Source: Bacteroidales bacterium
GTDB taxonomy: Bacteria > Bacteroidota > Bacteroidia > Bacteroidales > P3
Direction: 5' to 3'
Assembly: GCA_017449525.1 (NCBI GenBank)
Contig: JAFTFL010000016.1
Location: 1-64,000, forward strand
Length of the DNA: 64,000 nucleotides
Within the stretch, counting starts at the first letter, position 1; each line of letters starts with the position of its first letter. Below, in pieces: positions 8,255-16,259 of the stretch. Below the pieces are notes generated by a model, which worked only from the letters and a program-made list of their open reading frames with translations, searched no databases and was not told the DNA's origin. A program made the position numbers and the translations under genes.

Positions 8255-9553
8255 CTATTGCGTCTGCTTGTGAGTCATGATGTCTAAAATCATGTCGTCC
8301 GTTTGACACATGCCGTCATGTCCAAGTCTCACCAGGTTCTTAATGGAGCACTCCACACAACTTTCCGAAATACCGTCCGTGGCATCCACAACGAAATCAT
8401 TGCATGCCAAGTCCGACGCAACGAACGCACTATAAAGACCTGCGGATATTTTTAGTGCACAACTGGGCTTAGCGCCGTCGCATATCATACCTGTAATCGT
8501 ATTGATAAGGTTCTTGATAGCGTAGGTTATCTGCGTGAGGGTACCACCCTTTAGGTAGGTAATCGCCGAGGCGACACCAAGTGAGGCGTTGACTATACCA
8601 CAAAGTGCCGAGAGGCGTCCTATGCCTTGTTTTACATAAATAGACATGAGGTGGCTCAGAATCAGTGCTCGAGTGAGCCGTTCCTCACTACAATTCGTTA
8701 GCTGTGCATATTCACACACTGGCACCGTACAGGTTATGCCCTGGTTCCCACTGCCCGAATTCGAGTAGATGGGCAGGGTGCAACCGTCCATTCGTGCATC
8801 CGAGGCTGCTACGGTACTGGCCACCACGCGGTGCACAATGTCCTCGCCGGCACACTCCATTAGGATACGTCCAGCGTTGAGCCCATAGCCTTTCAGTCCT
8901 TCGGTGGCTGCCGCCTCATTCAAGCGTGTTGTGTCGAGGATGAACCGTAATTCATCTATGGGTGTGGTCGTGGCATATTCATAGACCACAGCCACACTCA
9001 ACGCTGGCGACACGGATGCTTCGCATGGCGAAGTGTTTTGGGACGCGTCCCCCTGTTGCTGACTACAATCATCGAGCAATACCTTATCATTCTTTGAGAT
9101 GAAGACGAAGCCCGTGTGTTTGTGTGCAATGACAACTTTGGAGGAGTTTGATGCCTGCTCGCAACGACATTCTATGTAGAGTCGCTCACTGCAATCCTTG
9201 ATGCCGATGTGTATGCGCTCCATATTACAGGATAGCCATTGTTTGGCCGCTTGAGTTTCTTCGGCCGAAACGCTGAGCACTTCCAATCCCCTTTCAGGAC
9301 GACCAGCAGTAGCTGCCACTGCAACAGCTATGGGCAGTCCGCTCATACCCGTTCCCGGTATGCCGACCCCCATGGCGTTCTTGTAGACATTTTTACTCAG
9401 CAGCAGTTCAATACTGTCTGGAATGCCGTCAAGCAGCGAACATGCTTTCGCCACAGCCAGTGCTACCGCCCCCGGCTCGGTACAGCCCGTTGCCACAACA
9501 ACCTCCTGCCTCAGTAACTCCGCTATACTGTTGCGCGTGCAGATGTCCAACAT
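8255..9553 (-). CDS. L-cysteine desulfidase / UPF0597 family (serine dehydratase alpha-like)
   Basis: Member of the family of E. coli CyuA (YhaM) and the archaeal L-cysteine desulfidase, iron-sulfur enzymes that break cysteine to pyruvate, ammonia and sulfide. Diagnostic features are VVVATGCTEPGAVALAVA at the N-terminus with the first cluster cysteine, MGVGIPGTGMSG, SNSGSGNQGITCTVPV, and GMICDGAKPSCALK with two further cluster cysteines. At 432 residues it is full length. It follows the deoxyhypusine-synthase-like gene after 28 bp. Cysteine versus serine as substrate cannot be decided from sequence. Confidence 0.88.
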   Translation of the reverse strand: MLDICTRNSIAELLRQEVVVATGCTEPGAVALAVAKACSLLDGIPDSIELLLSKNVYKNAMGVGIPGTGMSGLPIAVAVAATAGRPERGLEVLSVSAEETQAAKQWLSCNMERIHIGIKDCSERLYIECRCEQASNSSKVVIAHKHTGFVFISKNDKVLLDDCSQQQGDASQNTSPCEASVSPALSVAVVYEYATTTPIDELRFILDTTRLNEAAATEGLKGYGLNAGRILMECAGEDIVHRVVASTVAASDARMDGCTLPIYSNSGSGNQGITCTVPVCEYAQLTNCSEERLTRALILSHLMSIYVKQGIGRLSALCGIVNASLGVASAITYLKGGTLTQITYAIKNLINTITGMICDGAKPSCALKISAGLYSAFVASDLACNDFVVDATDGISESCVECSIKNLVRLGHDGMCQTDDMILDIMTHKQTQ

Positions 9554-9581
9554 CGCGTGTCGTTAAAGCTGACGGCTGGAA

Positions 9582-10619
9582 CTATTTGGTATAAAGCTTC
9601 TGCCAGTTCTTGTATTCACGCTCTTTCCACGGCCCGTTGTGGTACACGTAGGAGGCTATGAGGGGTATCACAGTGGTGCCTTCGGCATACACCATCTGCT
9701 GCAACTTGTCGTCCACCTTACCCCAGCTACCTGCTTCGAGCAGTGTAGAAGAGGAGCATGCGCCGTCGCGCACATCGGCCACTGTTATTTGGATAGCATA
9801 CTTGTGCATCGGCACTTCGTGGCCGAGGATTTCAGCGCAAACCACAGTGTCCTGAGCAAAATTCTTCGGTGTACCACCGCCTACCATGAACAGGCCTGTT
9901 TGAGGAGCTTCCATCTTGACCATCGTGAGTTCAATGAAATCACGCACCGAGTCAATACTCACATAGGGCTTCCCTTCTTTACCTCTTATCCATTGGTGCT
10001 TACCAATACCAAAACCTGCACTGCTGTCGCTGAATGCGGGGCAGAAAATTGGCACGCCACATTCGTAGCAAGTCTGGATAAGGCTATCCTTCTTCACTGC
10101 ATTGCCGTCGTGCAGCCACTTGCCCAGTTCGTACAAGAATTCGCGCGATGAATAAGGACGCGCCTCAAGCTGGTTGGCCAAACGGTAGGTAGCATCGTCG
10201 CACACCTGCAGTTCTTCTTCGTCAATGAAAGTGTCGTATATACGGTCTATATACAGTTCACGAAGCTTTGTATCCGGCACAACGTTTTCCTTTTCCCCAA
10301 TATAGTGCTTGAATCCAAGTGCTTCAAAGAGGTCCATATCGATGATTGATGCACCCGTAGAGACCACCACATCAATCATCTTGTTGCGCACCATGTCCAC
10401 ATATACCTGCATACATCCTGCTGCCGAGGTCGAGCCTGCGAGGGTCAGGATATTGGTGCAATCCTTCTCGGCACACATCATCATCAGGATGTCTGCTGCA
10501 CGGGCGGTATCGCGTGAGGTGAACGACATGTGGCGCATGGCATCAATGAGTTGAGTCGAGTCGTAGCTCTTGATGTCAATGTGTTGCACTACTTCTTTCA
10601 ACAAATCTTTCTTCTCCAT
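9582..10619 (-). CDS. Deoxyhypusine-synthase-like protein
   Basis: A 345-residue member of the deoxyhypusine synthase fold family. The motif LLEAGSWGKVDD matches the eukaryotic active-site segment EAVSWGKI including the catalytic lysine, and TLAGSTSAAG, VVSTGASIIDMDL and FMVGGGTPKNF match the NAD-binding segments. Bacteria have no eIF5A, so the canonical substrate is absent; bacterial relatives are proposed to act in polyamine metabolism, for example as homospermidine-synthase-like enzymes. It heads a minus-strand run with the cysteine desulfidase-like and PUR-like genes. Family assignment is strong; the reaction is open. Confidence 0.88.
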   Translation of the reverse strand: MEKKDLLKEVVQHIDIKSYDSTQLIDAMRHMSFTSRDTARAADILMMMCAEKDCTNILTLAGSTSAAGCMQVYVDMVRNKMIDVVVSTGASIIDMDLFEALGFKHYIGEKENVVPDTKLRELYIDRIYDTFIDEEELQVCDDATYRLANQLEARPYSSREFLYELGKWLHDGNAVKKDSLIQTCYECGVPIFCPAFSDSSAGFGIGKHQWIRGKEGKPYVSIDSVRDFIELTMVKMEAPQTGLFMVGGGTPKNFAQDTVVCAEILGHEVPMHKYAIQITVADVRDGACSSSTLLEAGSWGKVDDKLQQMVYAEGTTVIPLIASYVYHNGPWKEREYKNWQKLYTK

Positions 10620-10768
10620 TGTCAGAATGTTTTATGTTGTGCCGGGTCTATATTCTTGTTTCTATATATTAATAGGTGTTGTGCAAATAAACAGGACCGC
10701 GACGTACTGCCTTTCGCCATTCCACTTTTCTAATACTCACATTGCAGGCTCGTTATTCTGAAGACGTA

Positions 10769-10785
10769 CACCTTGCAACAAGGTG
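10769..10785. promoter_or_regulatory. Perfect 7-bp inverted repeat at the expected transcription start of the DHS-like gene
   Basis: CACCTTG-CAA-CAAGGTG directly abuts the promoter box at 10786-10793, so it overlaps the predicted start of the roughly 150-nt leader of the DHS-like gene. It could be an operator or a 5' stabilising hairpin. The remaining gap 10620-10937 shows nothing else recognisable. Confidence 0.4.
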
Positions 10786-10793
10786 CAAAGATA
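10786..10793 (-). promoter_or_regulatory. -7 box for the DHS-like gene
   Basis: Reverse strand TATCTTTG followed by CA, a TAnnTTTG match, 167 bp upstream of the start codon in the gap after dnaB. Confidence 0.4.
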
Positions 10794-10937
10794 CTAAATC
10801 TTTTTTACATCACAGTCCATCGCCTTGGTGTCTTGCTTCTATCTATTGATATGGTGGTGTGTGGCACTCATTGTTGCAGCCTTTTGTGGCATTCCTTCTT
10901 GTATGTGCATACTGGCTTCGAGGTCGTGCCCTTCCTC

Positions 10938-12461
10938 TTAGAATGGCGTGTCGCCGTTGTCCACCATAGAGAAGTCGTCTGGATGGTCCAGATTATTAAG
11001 TCCCGACTCCATCGTAACGAAGTCTACCCCGCCAGTGCCTTGTGCGTCGAACCCCTGATTGGCCGACAGTCCCGCCAAGGCCACCGAGGTGAAATCCGTG
11101 GGATTCTCAAATCGGGCGAACTCGCGTACAAAGCGCAACCGGCAAGAGCCTGTGGCTCCCGAGCGATGTTTTTCAATATTGATGTCGGCCATGCCAATGA
11201 CCGACCCCTTTTCATCGTCCTCGGTCATGCCGTAGTAGTCTGGACGGTATATAAACATGACGATGTCGGCATCCTGCTCAATAGCTCCCGACTCACGCAA
11301 GTCCGAGAGTTGCGGTTTCTTGGAGCCTCCACGTTTTTCCACATCGCGCGACAGCTGCGACAACGCCAGTACTGGGATGCCCAGCTCTTTGCTGAGCGAC
11401 TTCAACTGGCGCGATATGGTACTGATTTCCTGTTCGCGATTGCCGTTGCGCGACATGTCGCTTCCAGCCTGCATCAGTTGTAGGTAGTCCACAAAGACCA
11501 TCTGTATGCCATGGCTCTGCTGCAGCCTGCGGCATTTGGCTCTCAACTCAAAGATGGAAAGTTGCGGTGTCTGGTCGATGATGATGGGTGCATTTTTCAG
11601 CACGTTGGCCTTCTCATACAGGCGTTCCGTCTCCTCTTTGGTAAGTTTCTCGCCCTTCTTCAGTTTTTCTCCGGGTATATGACTTTCGGCCTGCAGCAGT
11701 CGCATAGTGAGCTCGATGGCGGTCATCTCCAGCGAGAAGAATGCTACGGGTCGATTGAATTCCACAGCCATGTTGCGAGCTATAGAGAGCGCAAAGGCAG
11801 TCTTACCCATAGCGGGGCGGGCGGCCAGGATGATGAGCGTACCAGGGTGGAAGCCTGCAGTGATGCGATCCAGGTCGGTGAAGCCTGTGGGTATACCCGT
11901 AAGGTTGTCCTTGCTCTCCTGTCCAGCTTTTATCTGTTCCAGTGCTTCGTCCACCACTCCCTCTATTGCGACATAATCCGAGTGGAAGTTCTTGTCGCTC
12001 ACCTCAAATAAACCCTGTTGAGCCCTATCCAGCAGGTCAAGGGCATCTTGGGTCTCGTCATAAGAGTCGCGTATCGTTTCGGTAGAGACTCGTATCAGTT
12101 CGCGCTGAATATACTTCTCGGACAGGATGCGTGCGTGGTTCTCAATGTGGGCGGCCGAAACCACTTTATTTGTAAGCTGCGATACGTAGTAGGCACCACC
12201 CACTGCCTGTAGGTTTCCGTCGTGGCGCAGTTGGGCAACGACCGTGAGGATGTCCACATCCTTAGATAACTCAAACAGGGTGTGGATGGCTCGGAAGATG
12301 AGCTGATGCTCCGATTTATAGAAGTATTCGGGTCTAAGCGTTTCTATAGCACCCGTCAGAGCGTCCTTGTCGAGCATAAGTGCTCCAAGCACTGCCTCCT
12401 CTATCTCTACAGCCTGAGGCGGCACCTTGCCGTTGAGGCTGAACGCAGTGCTGTAATCCAT
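10938..12461 (-). CDS. dnaB: Replicative DNA helicase DnaB
   Basis: Hexameric 5'-3' helicase of the replisome, 507 residues. The N-terminal domain (PPQAVEIEEAVLGALMLD) is followed by the RecA-like domain with ILAARPAMGKTAFAL (Walker A), IQMVFVDYLQLM (Walker B), ALSQLSRDVEKR and DLRESGAIEQDADIVMFIYR. The frame is open to 12623 and has an ATG at 12503, but the promoter box at 12509-12516 would make that start leaderless; the ATG at 12461 is preceded by GGAGAG at a proper distance and begins at MDYSTAFSLNG, so it is chosen. The gene lies alone, downstream of a structured 580-bp gap. Confidence 0.95.
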   Translation of the reverse strand: MDYSTAFSLNGKVPPQAVEIEEAVLGALMLDKDALTGAIETLRPEYFYKSEHQLIFRAIHTLFELSKDVDILTVVAQLRHDGNLQAVGGAYYVSQLTNKVVSAAHIENHARILSEKYIQRELIRVSTETIRDSYDETQDALDLLDRAQQGLFEVSDKNFHSDYVAIEGVVDEALEQIKAGQESKDNLTGIPTGFTDLDRITAGFHPGTLIILAARPAMGKTAFALSIARNMAVEFNRPVAFFSLEMTAIELTMRLLQAESHIPGEKLKKGEKLTKEETERLYEKANVLKNAPIIIDQTPQLSIFELRAKCRRLQQSHGIQMVFVDYLQLMQAGSDMSRNGNREQEISTISRQLKSLSKELGIPVLALSQLSRDVEKRGGSKKPQLSDLRESGAIEQDADIVMFIYRPDYYGMTEDDEKGSVIGMADINIEKHRSGATGSCRLRFVREFARFENPTDFTSVALAGLSANQGFDAQGTGGVDFVTMESGLNNLDHPDDFSMVDNGDTPF

Positions 12462-12508
12462 CTTCTCTCTCCGCTTTGGGCGTATCCCAATTGTGTTTTC
12501 CATGAATG

Positions 12509-12516
12509 CAAAAGTA
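12509..12516 (-). promoter_or_regulatory. -7 box for dnaB
   Basis: Reverse strand TACTTTTG followed by CA, with a predicted start near 12502 and a leader of about 40 nt to the chosen ATG, which has the GGAGAG ribosome-binding site. Confidence 0.5.
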
Positions 12517-12733
12517 CCACCTTTTACCCTTTCTTGCTGCGGAAAGTTACTAACACCTCCCCTATCGCTCCCAACTACAACCTGCTGAGATTTGCATTCG
12601 GCCGTGCACATCCTCTTCTCCACCCCCTCGCAGTACGCGAACCGTCGTGGCAGACGAGCAACTTTTACGCCCTTAGACTCCCCACCCGGAAGTGTGCAGT
12701 CTTCTGCCCTGATGTCGTGGGGTTTCGACTTCT

Positions 12734-12747
12734 ATGCCGTACGGCAT
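12734..12747. repeat. 14-bp perfect palindrome ATGCCGTACGGCAT upstream of dnaB
   Basis: Complete form of the palindrome whose halves head the units of the 22-nt arrays near 24.4, 43.9 and 61.8 kb. Here it stands as one clear unit within the dnaB-tsaB gap. Confidence 0.7.
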
Positions 12748-12796
12748 TTATTCCTTGTAGCATAGTGGATATTAGCATCATGCGCAACAAGGCCAT

Positions 12797-12840
12797 CCGA
12801 ACACTGCAGACCTCCGTGCCGAACACTGCAGTCTTCGGTG
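12797..12840. repeat. Two exact-length 22-bp tandem repeats upstream of dnaB
   Basis: Copies at 12797-12818 and 12819-12840 share 19 of 22 bases and begin CCGAACACTGCAG. A diverged relative, GTGCAGTCTTC, lies at 12694-12704. The second copy contains the near-palindrome GAACACTGCAGTCTTC. The rest of the gap 12517-13045 contains no credible gene. Confidence 0.7.
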
Positions 12841-12932
12841 CCAGATGATGAAGCGAAAGATATTTTGGGGTGTGGTGCCAACCTATAGGCCGTCGCACGG
12901 ACGAGACGTCCTTCTTGAGGCGAATGCGACTG

Positions 12933-12940
12933 CAAAGGTA
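12933..12940 (-). promoter_or_regulatory. Promoter-like box facing the repeats upstream of dnaB
   Basis: Reverse strand TACCTTTG followed by CA, in the context TTCGTACCTTTGCA shared by several promoters here. It lies 93 bp before the tandem repeats and 470 bp before dnaB, with no gene between. Confidence 0.4.
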
Positions 12941-13045
12941 CGAATTTTCAGCCATCCATCGTGCCGCCCAATATAACGATGTGCAACTGCAATCGACAGG
13001 TGGCAGCTGCACAAGCAGTTCGACGCTGAAAACCCCAAGGCGGTG

Positions 13046-13738
13046 CTATCGCAGACCTTTCACAACGGGCTTCTTGGCCACGAAGTCTTTCAGATAGAAG
13101 GGTTCGAAGTAGGCCACATCTTCTATCTGCCCAGCCTGCAGGTGCTGCATGGCCAGGGGCAGCAGATAGGAGGCCGACACGGCGAAGGCATCGTCAAAGC
13201 AGGCATTGGGGTGGATGCCGAGCACCTGATGGGTTTTGGCTGCACCGTCGCCGATGAAGACGATGGGCATGCGGTCGAGCCAAGCATCGTAGATGTGCTC
13301 CTCAATGATATCCGCCCCAATGGTGCGGAGGGGCGACAGGTCGCGGTTGTAGATGGCAGTGTAGCACTCCATGCGTCGTGCATCCAGCATGGGGCACACG
13401 GCTCCTTGGAAATCAGCATGGCTTTCGAAGTAGCCCGAGGCCATGGCCTGCAAGGTAGGAACCGAAAGCAGCGGAATACCCAGCGCGTAGGCGAACCCCT
13501 TGGCGGTGGATACACCAATGCGCAGGCCTGTGTAGCTGCCGGGACCCGACGACACGCACACGGCCTGCAGGTCGCGCGGCGTTAGGGCTGCCTGCTGGAA
13601 CAGTTGTTCTACAAAGGTGGGCAACAGCGAGGAATGGGCATTGGGCGAGGTGCTGTGCAGTTCGGCTACAACAGTACCATCCTTTGCCACGGCGGCCGAA
13701 CAGACCGATGTAGAAGTCTCAAGAAGCAATATATTCAT
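13046..13738 (-). CDS. tsaB: tRNA threonylcarbamoyladenosine biosynthesis protein TsaB
   Basis: Partner of TsaD in making the essential t6A37 modification of ANN-decoding tRNAs. The 230 residues begin MNILLLETSTSVCSAAVA, the ASKHA phosphate-1 region, and contain SSGPGSYTGLRIGVSTAKG, the classical TsaB signature. C-terminal helices are complete. It is the last gene of a run with the ABC permease (34 bp upstream), the LolA-like protein and folE. Confidence 0.93.
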   Translation of the reverse strand: MNILLLETSTSVCSAAVAKDGTVVAELHSTSPNAHSSLLPTFVEQLFQQAALTPRDLQAVCVSSGPGSYTGLRIGVSTAKGFAYALGIPLLSVPTLQAMASGYFESHADFQGAVCPMLDARRMECYTAIYNRDLSPLRTIGADIIEEHIYDAWLDRMPIVFIGDGAAKTHQVLGIHPNACFDDAFAVSASYLLPLAMQHLQAGQIEDVAYFEPFYLKDFVAKKPVVKGLR

Positions 13739-13772
13739 GGTTACGTGTTATTTTCTCAGTGGGACAGGTGGC

Positions 13773-14852
13773 CTATTTCCCTACGCGAACACGTGGGTCA
13801 AGCCAGCCATAAATGATGTCGACTGCAATGTTGATGAGCACAAGCAGTACACATATAAATAATATAGCCCCCATTACAACGGGGAAATCATAAGTGTCGA
13901 GCCCTTCAACGATAATGGTTCCCATGCCTTTCCAGTCGAAGACATACTCCACAAACACCGCTCCAGCCAGTAGCCCAGCCAACCATCCCGAGGCCGAGGT
14001 TACTATGGGATTGAGGGCGTTTCGCAAAGCATGGCGCAGCACCACCCTGCGAAACGGCATGCCTTTGGCACGGGCAGTACGCACATAGTCCTGCGACAAA
14101 GCATCGGTCAGCGAACTTTTGGTAAGTTGCACCATTACGGAAAGTGGGCGAATGCCCAGTGTCAAAGCGGGTAGAATGAGGTTGCGCAAGTTGAGATGCT
14201 CACCGCAACCATAGTCGTCCACCTCATAAAGACTGCCTACCATGTTGAGGTGCGTGATGTCTCCCAGCACATAGGCAAAGAGCCATGCCACCAGGATGGC
14301 GGAGAAGAAAGAGGGCAACGCCATGCCACATGTAGCAAAGAATAGGATGCCCCGGTCTAACCACGAGCCAGGCCGCAGCGCAGCCACGATGCCCAAACTC
14401 ACCCCGACAATTACAGCCAACACCATGGCTGCCACGGCTAAAAGTGCTGTCTGGGGGAATGACGTGGCCAAGATTTCGCTCACCTTCCGCTTGGACTGAT
14501 AGGAGCGGCGCAGATAGGGCTTCTTGGCAATGAGCGAAGTGCGGCTCGTGCCAACCAGTGTGGCGTATGGAGCATATTTGCTCTCGTCTAAATAGAAAGC
14601 AGAAGAGGAAGAATGGCTGTGGAGCGAAATAGGAAGCAGGTCGTTGAGATAGCTGAGGAACTGTACCCCCAGAGGCCTGTCGCGTCCCAAGTCGCGGTTG
14701 ATGACCGCTATACTTTCAGCATCGGCACGCTGGCCGAGCATCATCCGCGCTGGGTCACCAGGCAACACGTTGAAAAGGAAGAACACAAGTACCACCACGC
14801 CCAACAGCACTCCTATGCCATAGAGCAGGCGTTTCAGTACGTACTTGAGCAT
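13773..14852 (-). CDS. Oligopeptide/dipeptide-type ABC transporter permease (DppB/OppB family)
   Basis: Inner-membrane permease of 359 residues. It begins MLKYVLKRLLYGIGVLLGV and PGDPARMMLGQRA, typical of DppB/OppB, and has six predicted membrane segments and the EAA loop DYVRTARAKGMPFRRVVLRHALRNA that contacts the ATPase. A hydrophilic insert of about 90 residues between the first two membrane spans is longer than in DppB. The second permease, ATPase and binding protein are not nearby, so the rest of the transporter must be encoded elsewhere. The frame opens at 14918 but the ATG at 14852 starts the first membrane helix and is preferred. Confidence 0.88.
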   Translation of the reverse strand: MLKYVLKRLLYGIGVLLGVVVLVFFLFNVLPGDPARMMLGQRADAESIAVINRDLGRDRPLGVQFLSYLNDLLPISLHSHSSSSAFYLDESKYAPYATLVGTSRTSLIAKKPYLRRSYQSKRKVSEILATSFPQTALLAVAAMVLAVIVGVSLGIVAALRPGSWLDRGILFFATCGMALPSFFSAILVAWLFAYVLGDITHLNMVGSLYEVDDYGCGEHLNLRNLILPALTLGIRPLSVMVQLTKSSLTDALSQDYVRTARAKGMPFRRVVLRHALRNALNPIVTSASGWLAGLLAGAVFVEYVFDWKGMGTIIVEGLDTYDFPVVMGAILFICVLLVLINIAVDIIYGWLDPRVRVGK

Positions 14853-14921
14853 CGTGGACTTCTTGTTGTAAAGGGAATAGAGGTGCAGGAAGGCCCGACA
14901 GGCGGCGGTGCACACCACACA

Positions 14922-15581
14922 CTACCGCATGTCAACCACCTCTACGCCCGGATGTTTATCTTTGGGAAAAGCGAAACTATTCTCTGCAGCCTTGACCGAC
15001 CGAAACTTGCTGACAGCGAACTCCACCCTGGAGCCATCGTAGTTATGCATCTCCATGCGCGACAACGTTCCCGTACTGCTGTCAATCAAAAGCCGCACCT
15101 TGTGGTAGGTCTTCGAACTACGCGGTGTAAGGTCTATCACAGCCACCCCATTGGCTTCTTGCCTAATGAATTTGGCACGGAAGTGTTGCTCATAGTCATG
15201 CAGTAGCGCAGCTGGATTCATCAAATCGTCCACCGAGGTAGAGGCCTTATCCACCACCACCTCATTGGTTTCGGAGTTGTAATGCCACATTGATGTACCA
15301 TCGCAGTAAATCTCCTGCTGGCCGAAAAGCACCTTGTATTTCCCACTCAAGTAGGTTACCTGCGCCGTGGTGCGAAAGGTTTCCTTCTTGTCAGCATCCT
15401 TGTTGACCATAGCAACATTGAAGGCTACAGCCCCGTTGTCGAACCGTTTAGCAGCTTTCTGCAGCACCTTCTTCGCGTTGAGGTCGACAGGTCCTTGCGA
15501 GGTGTGGGTAATCTGTGCCACTGCAGGCAGACATCCAAGTAGTGCAAGGGCGCACAGCATATAGGCAAGATGTGTTTTCAT
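14922..15581 (-). CDS. LolA-like outer-membrane lipoprotein carrier
   Basis: Periplasmic chaperone-type protein of 219 residues with a signal peptide (MKTHLAYMLCALALLGCLPAVAQ). The body shows the LolA half-barrel pattern: FNVAMVNKDADKKETFRTTAQVTYLSGKYKVLF region, a YCDGTSMWHYN turn, and VAVIDLTP. The upstream start at 15605 overlaps the end of folE; the ATG at 15581 begins the signal peptide and is used. It lies between folE and the ABC permease on the same strand. Confidence 0.8.
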   Translation of the reverse strand: MKTHLAYMLCALALLGCLPAVAQITHTSQGPVDLNAKKVLQKAAKRFDNGAVAFNVAMVNKDADKKETFRTTAQVTYLSGKYKVLFGQQEIYCDGTSMWHYNSETNEVVVDKASTSVDDLMNPAALLHDYEQHFRAKFIRQEANGVAVIDLTPRSSKTYHKVRLLIDSSTGTLSRMEMHNYDGSRVEFAVSKFRSVKAAENSFAFPKDKHPGVEVVDMR

Positions 15582-15601
15582 AGTATTGCAGTGTGTAAAT
15601 G

Positions 15602-16222
15602 TCAATGTAGGTCTACTCCGATGATGTGCATGAACTCCTCGCGGGTTTTGGGACTACGGAGAAAGGCTCCAGTGAAGTCGCTCGTAGTCGTTACAGAGTT
15701 CTGCTTCTGCACCCCACGCATAGACATGCAGAGGTGCTGCGCCTCGATAACCACCGCCACACCCAGCGGCTGCAACGTCTTTTCAATACAATCCTTTATC
15801 TGCTTGGTCATGCGCTCCTGCACCTGAAGCCTGCGGGCATAAGCATCCACCACACGGGGAATCTTGCTCAAGCCCACAATCTTGCCATTGGGAATGTAAG
15901 CGACATGTGCCTTGCCAATGAAGGGCACCATGTGGTGTTCGCAAAGGGAGTATATCTCAATGTCTTTCACAACCACCATCTGCTTGTAGTCCTCATTGAA
16001 GACAGCCGAACTCAAAATAGTCTCGGGATTTTGGCCATAGCCCTGGGTGAAGAACAGCATGGCCTTAGCCACACGCTCGGGCGTGAGCAACAATCCCTCG
16101 CGGTTCACATCTTCGCCCAGCAGCGACAGCACGGCACTGTAGTGCTCGGCCAGTTTCTTCACCGTTTGTTCATCAAACCGTTCGTCCTTACAATACAGGG
16201 TGCTTTGTTCAGAAAGTTTCAT
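15602..16222 (-). CDS. folE: GTP cyclohydrolase I
   Basis: Converts GTP to 7,8-dihydroneopterin triphosphate, the first step of folate synthesis (EC 3.5.4.16). The 206 residues carry the zinc and active-site motifs [41 protein letters not shown] and [13 protein letters not shown] (cited here as consecutive blocks). Length is normal for the homodecameric type I enzyme. It is followed after 20 bp by the LolA-like gene. Confidence 0.96.
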   Translation of the reverse strand: MKLSEQSTLYCKDERFDEQTVKKLAEHYSAVLSLLGEDVNREGLLLTPERVAKAMLFFTQGYGQNPETILSSAVFNEDYKQMVVVKDIEIYSLCEHHMVPFIGKAHVAYIPNGKIVGLSKIPRVVDAYARRLQVQERMTKQIKDCIEKTLQPLGVAVVIEAQHLCMSMRGVQKQNSVTTTSDFTGAFLRSPKTREEFMHIIGVDLH

Positions 16223-16259
16223 GTATAACGTAGTTGAATATAGCGTGTTAAAAAGTTGA

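Noticed and set aside
12462..12623. N-terminal extension of DnaB
   Set aside because: It contains the promoter box, and the ATG at 12461 has a good ribosome-binding site.
12665..13012. 115-codon minus-strand frame between dnaB and tsaB
   Set aside because: It runs through the tandem 22-bp repeats and the palindrome and lacks any protein-like features.
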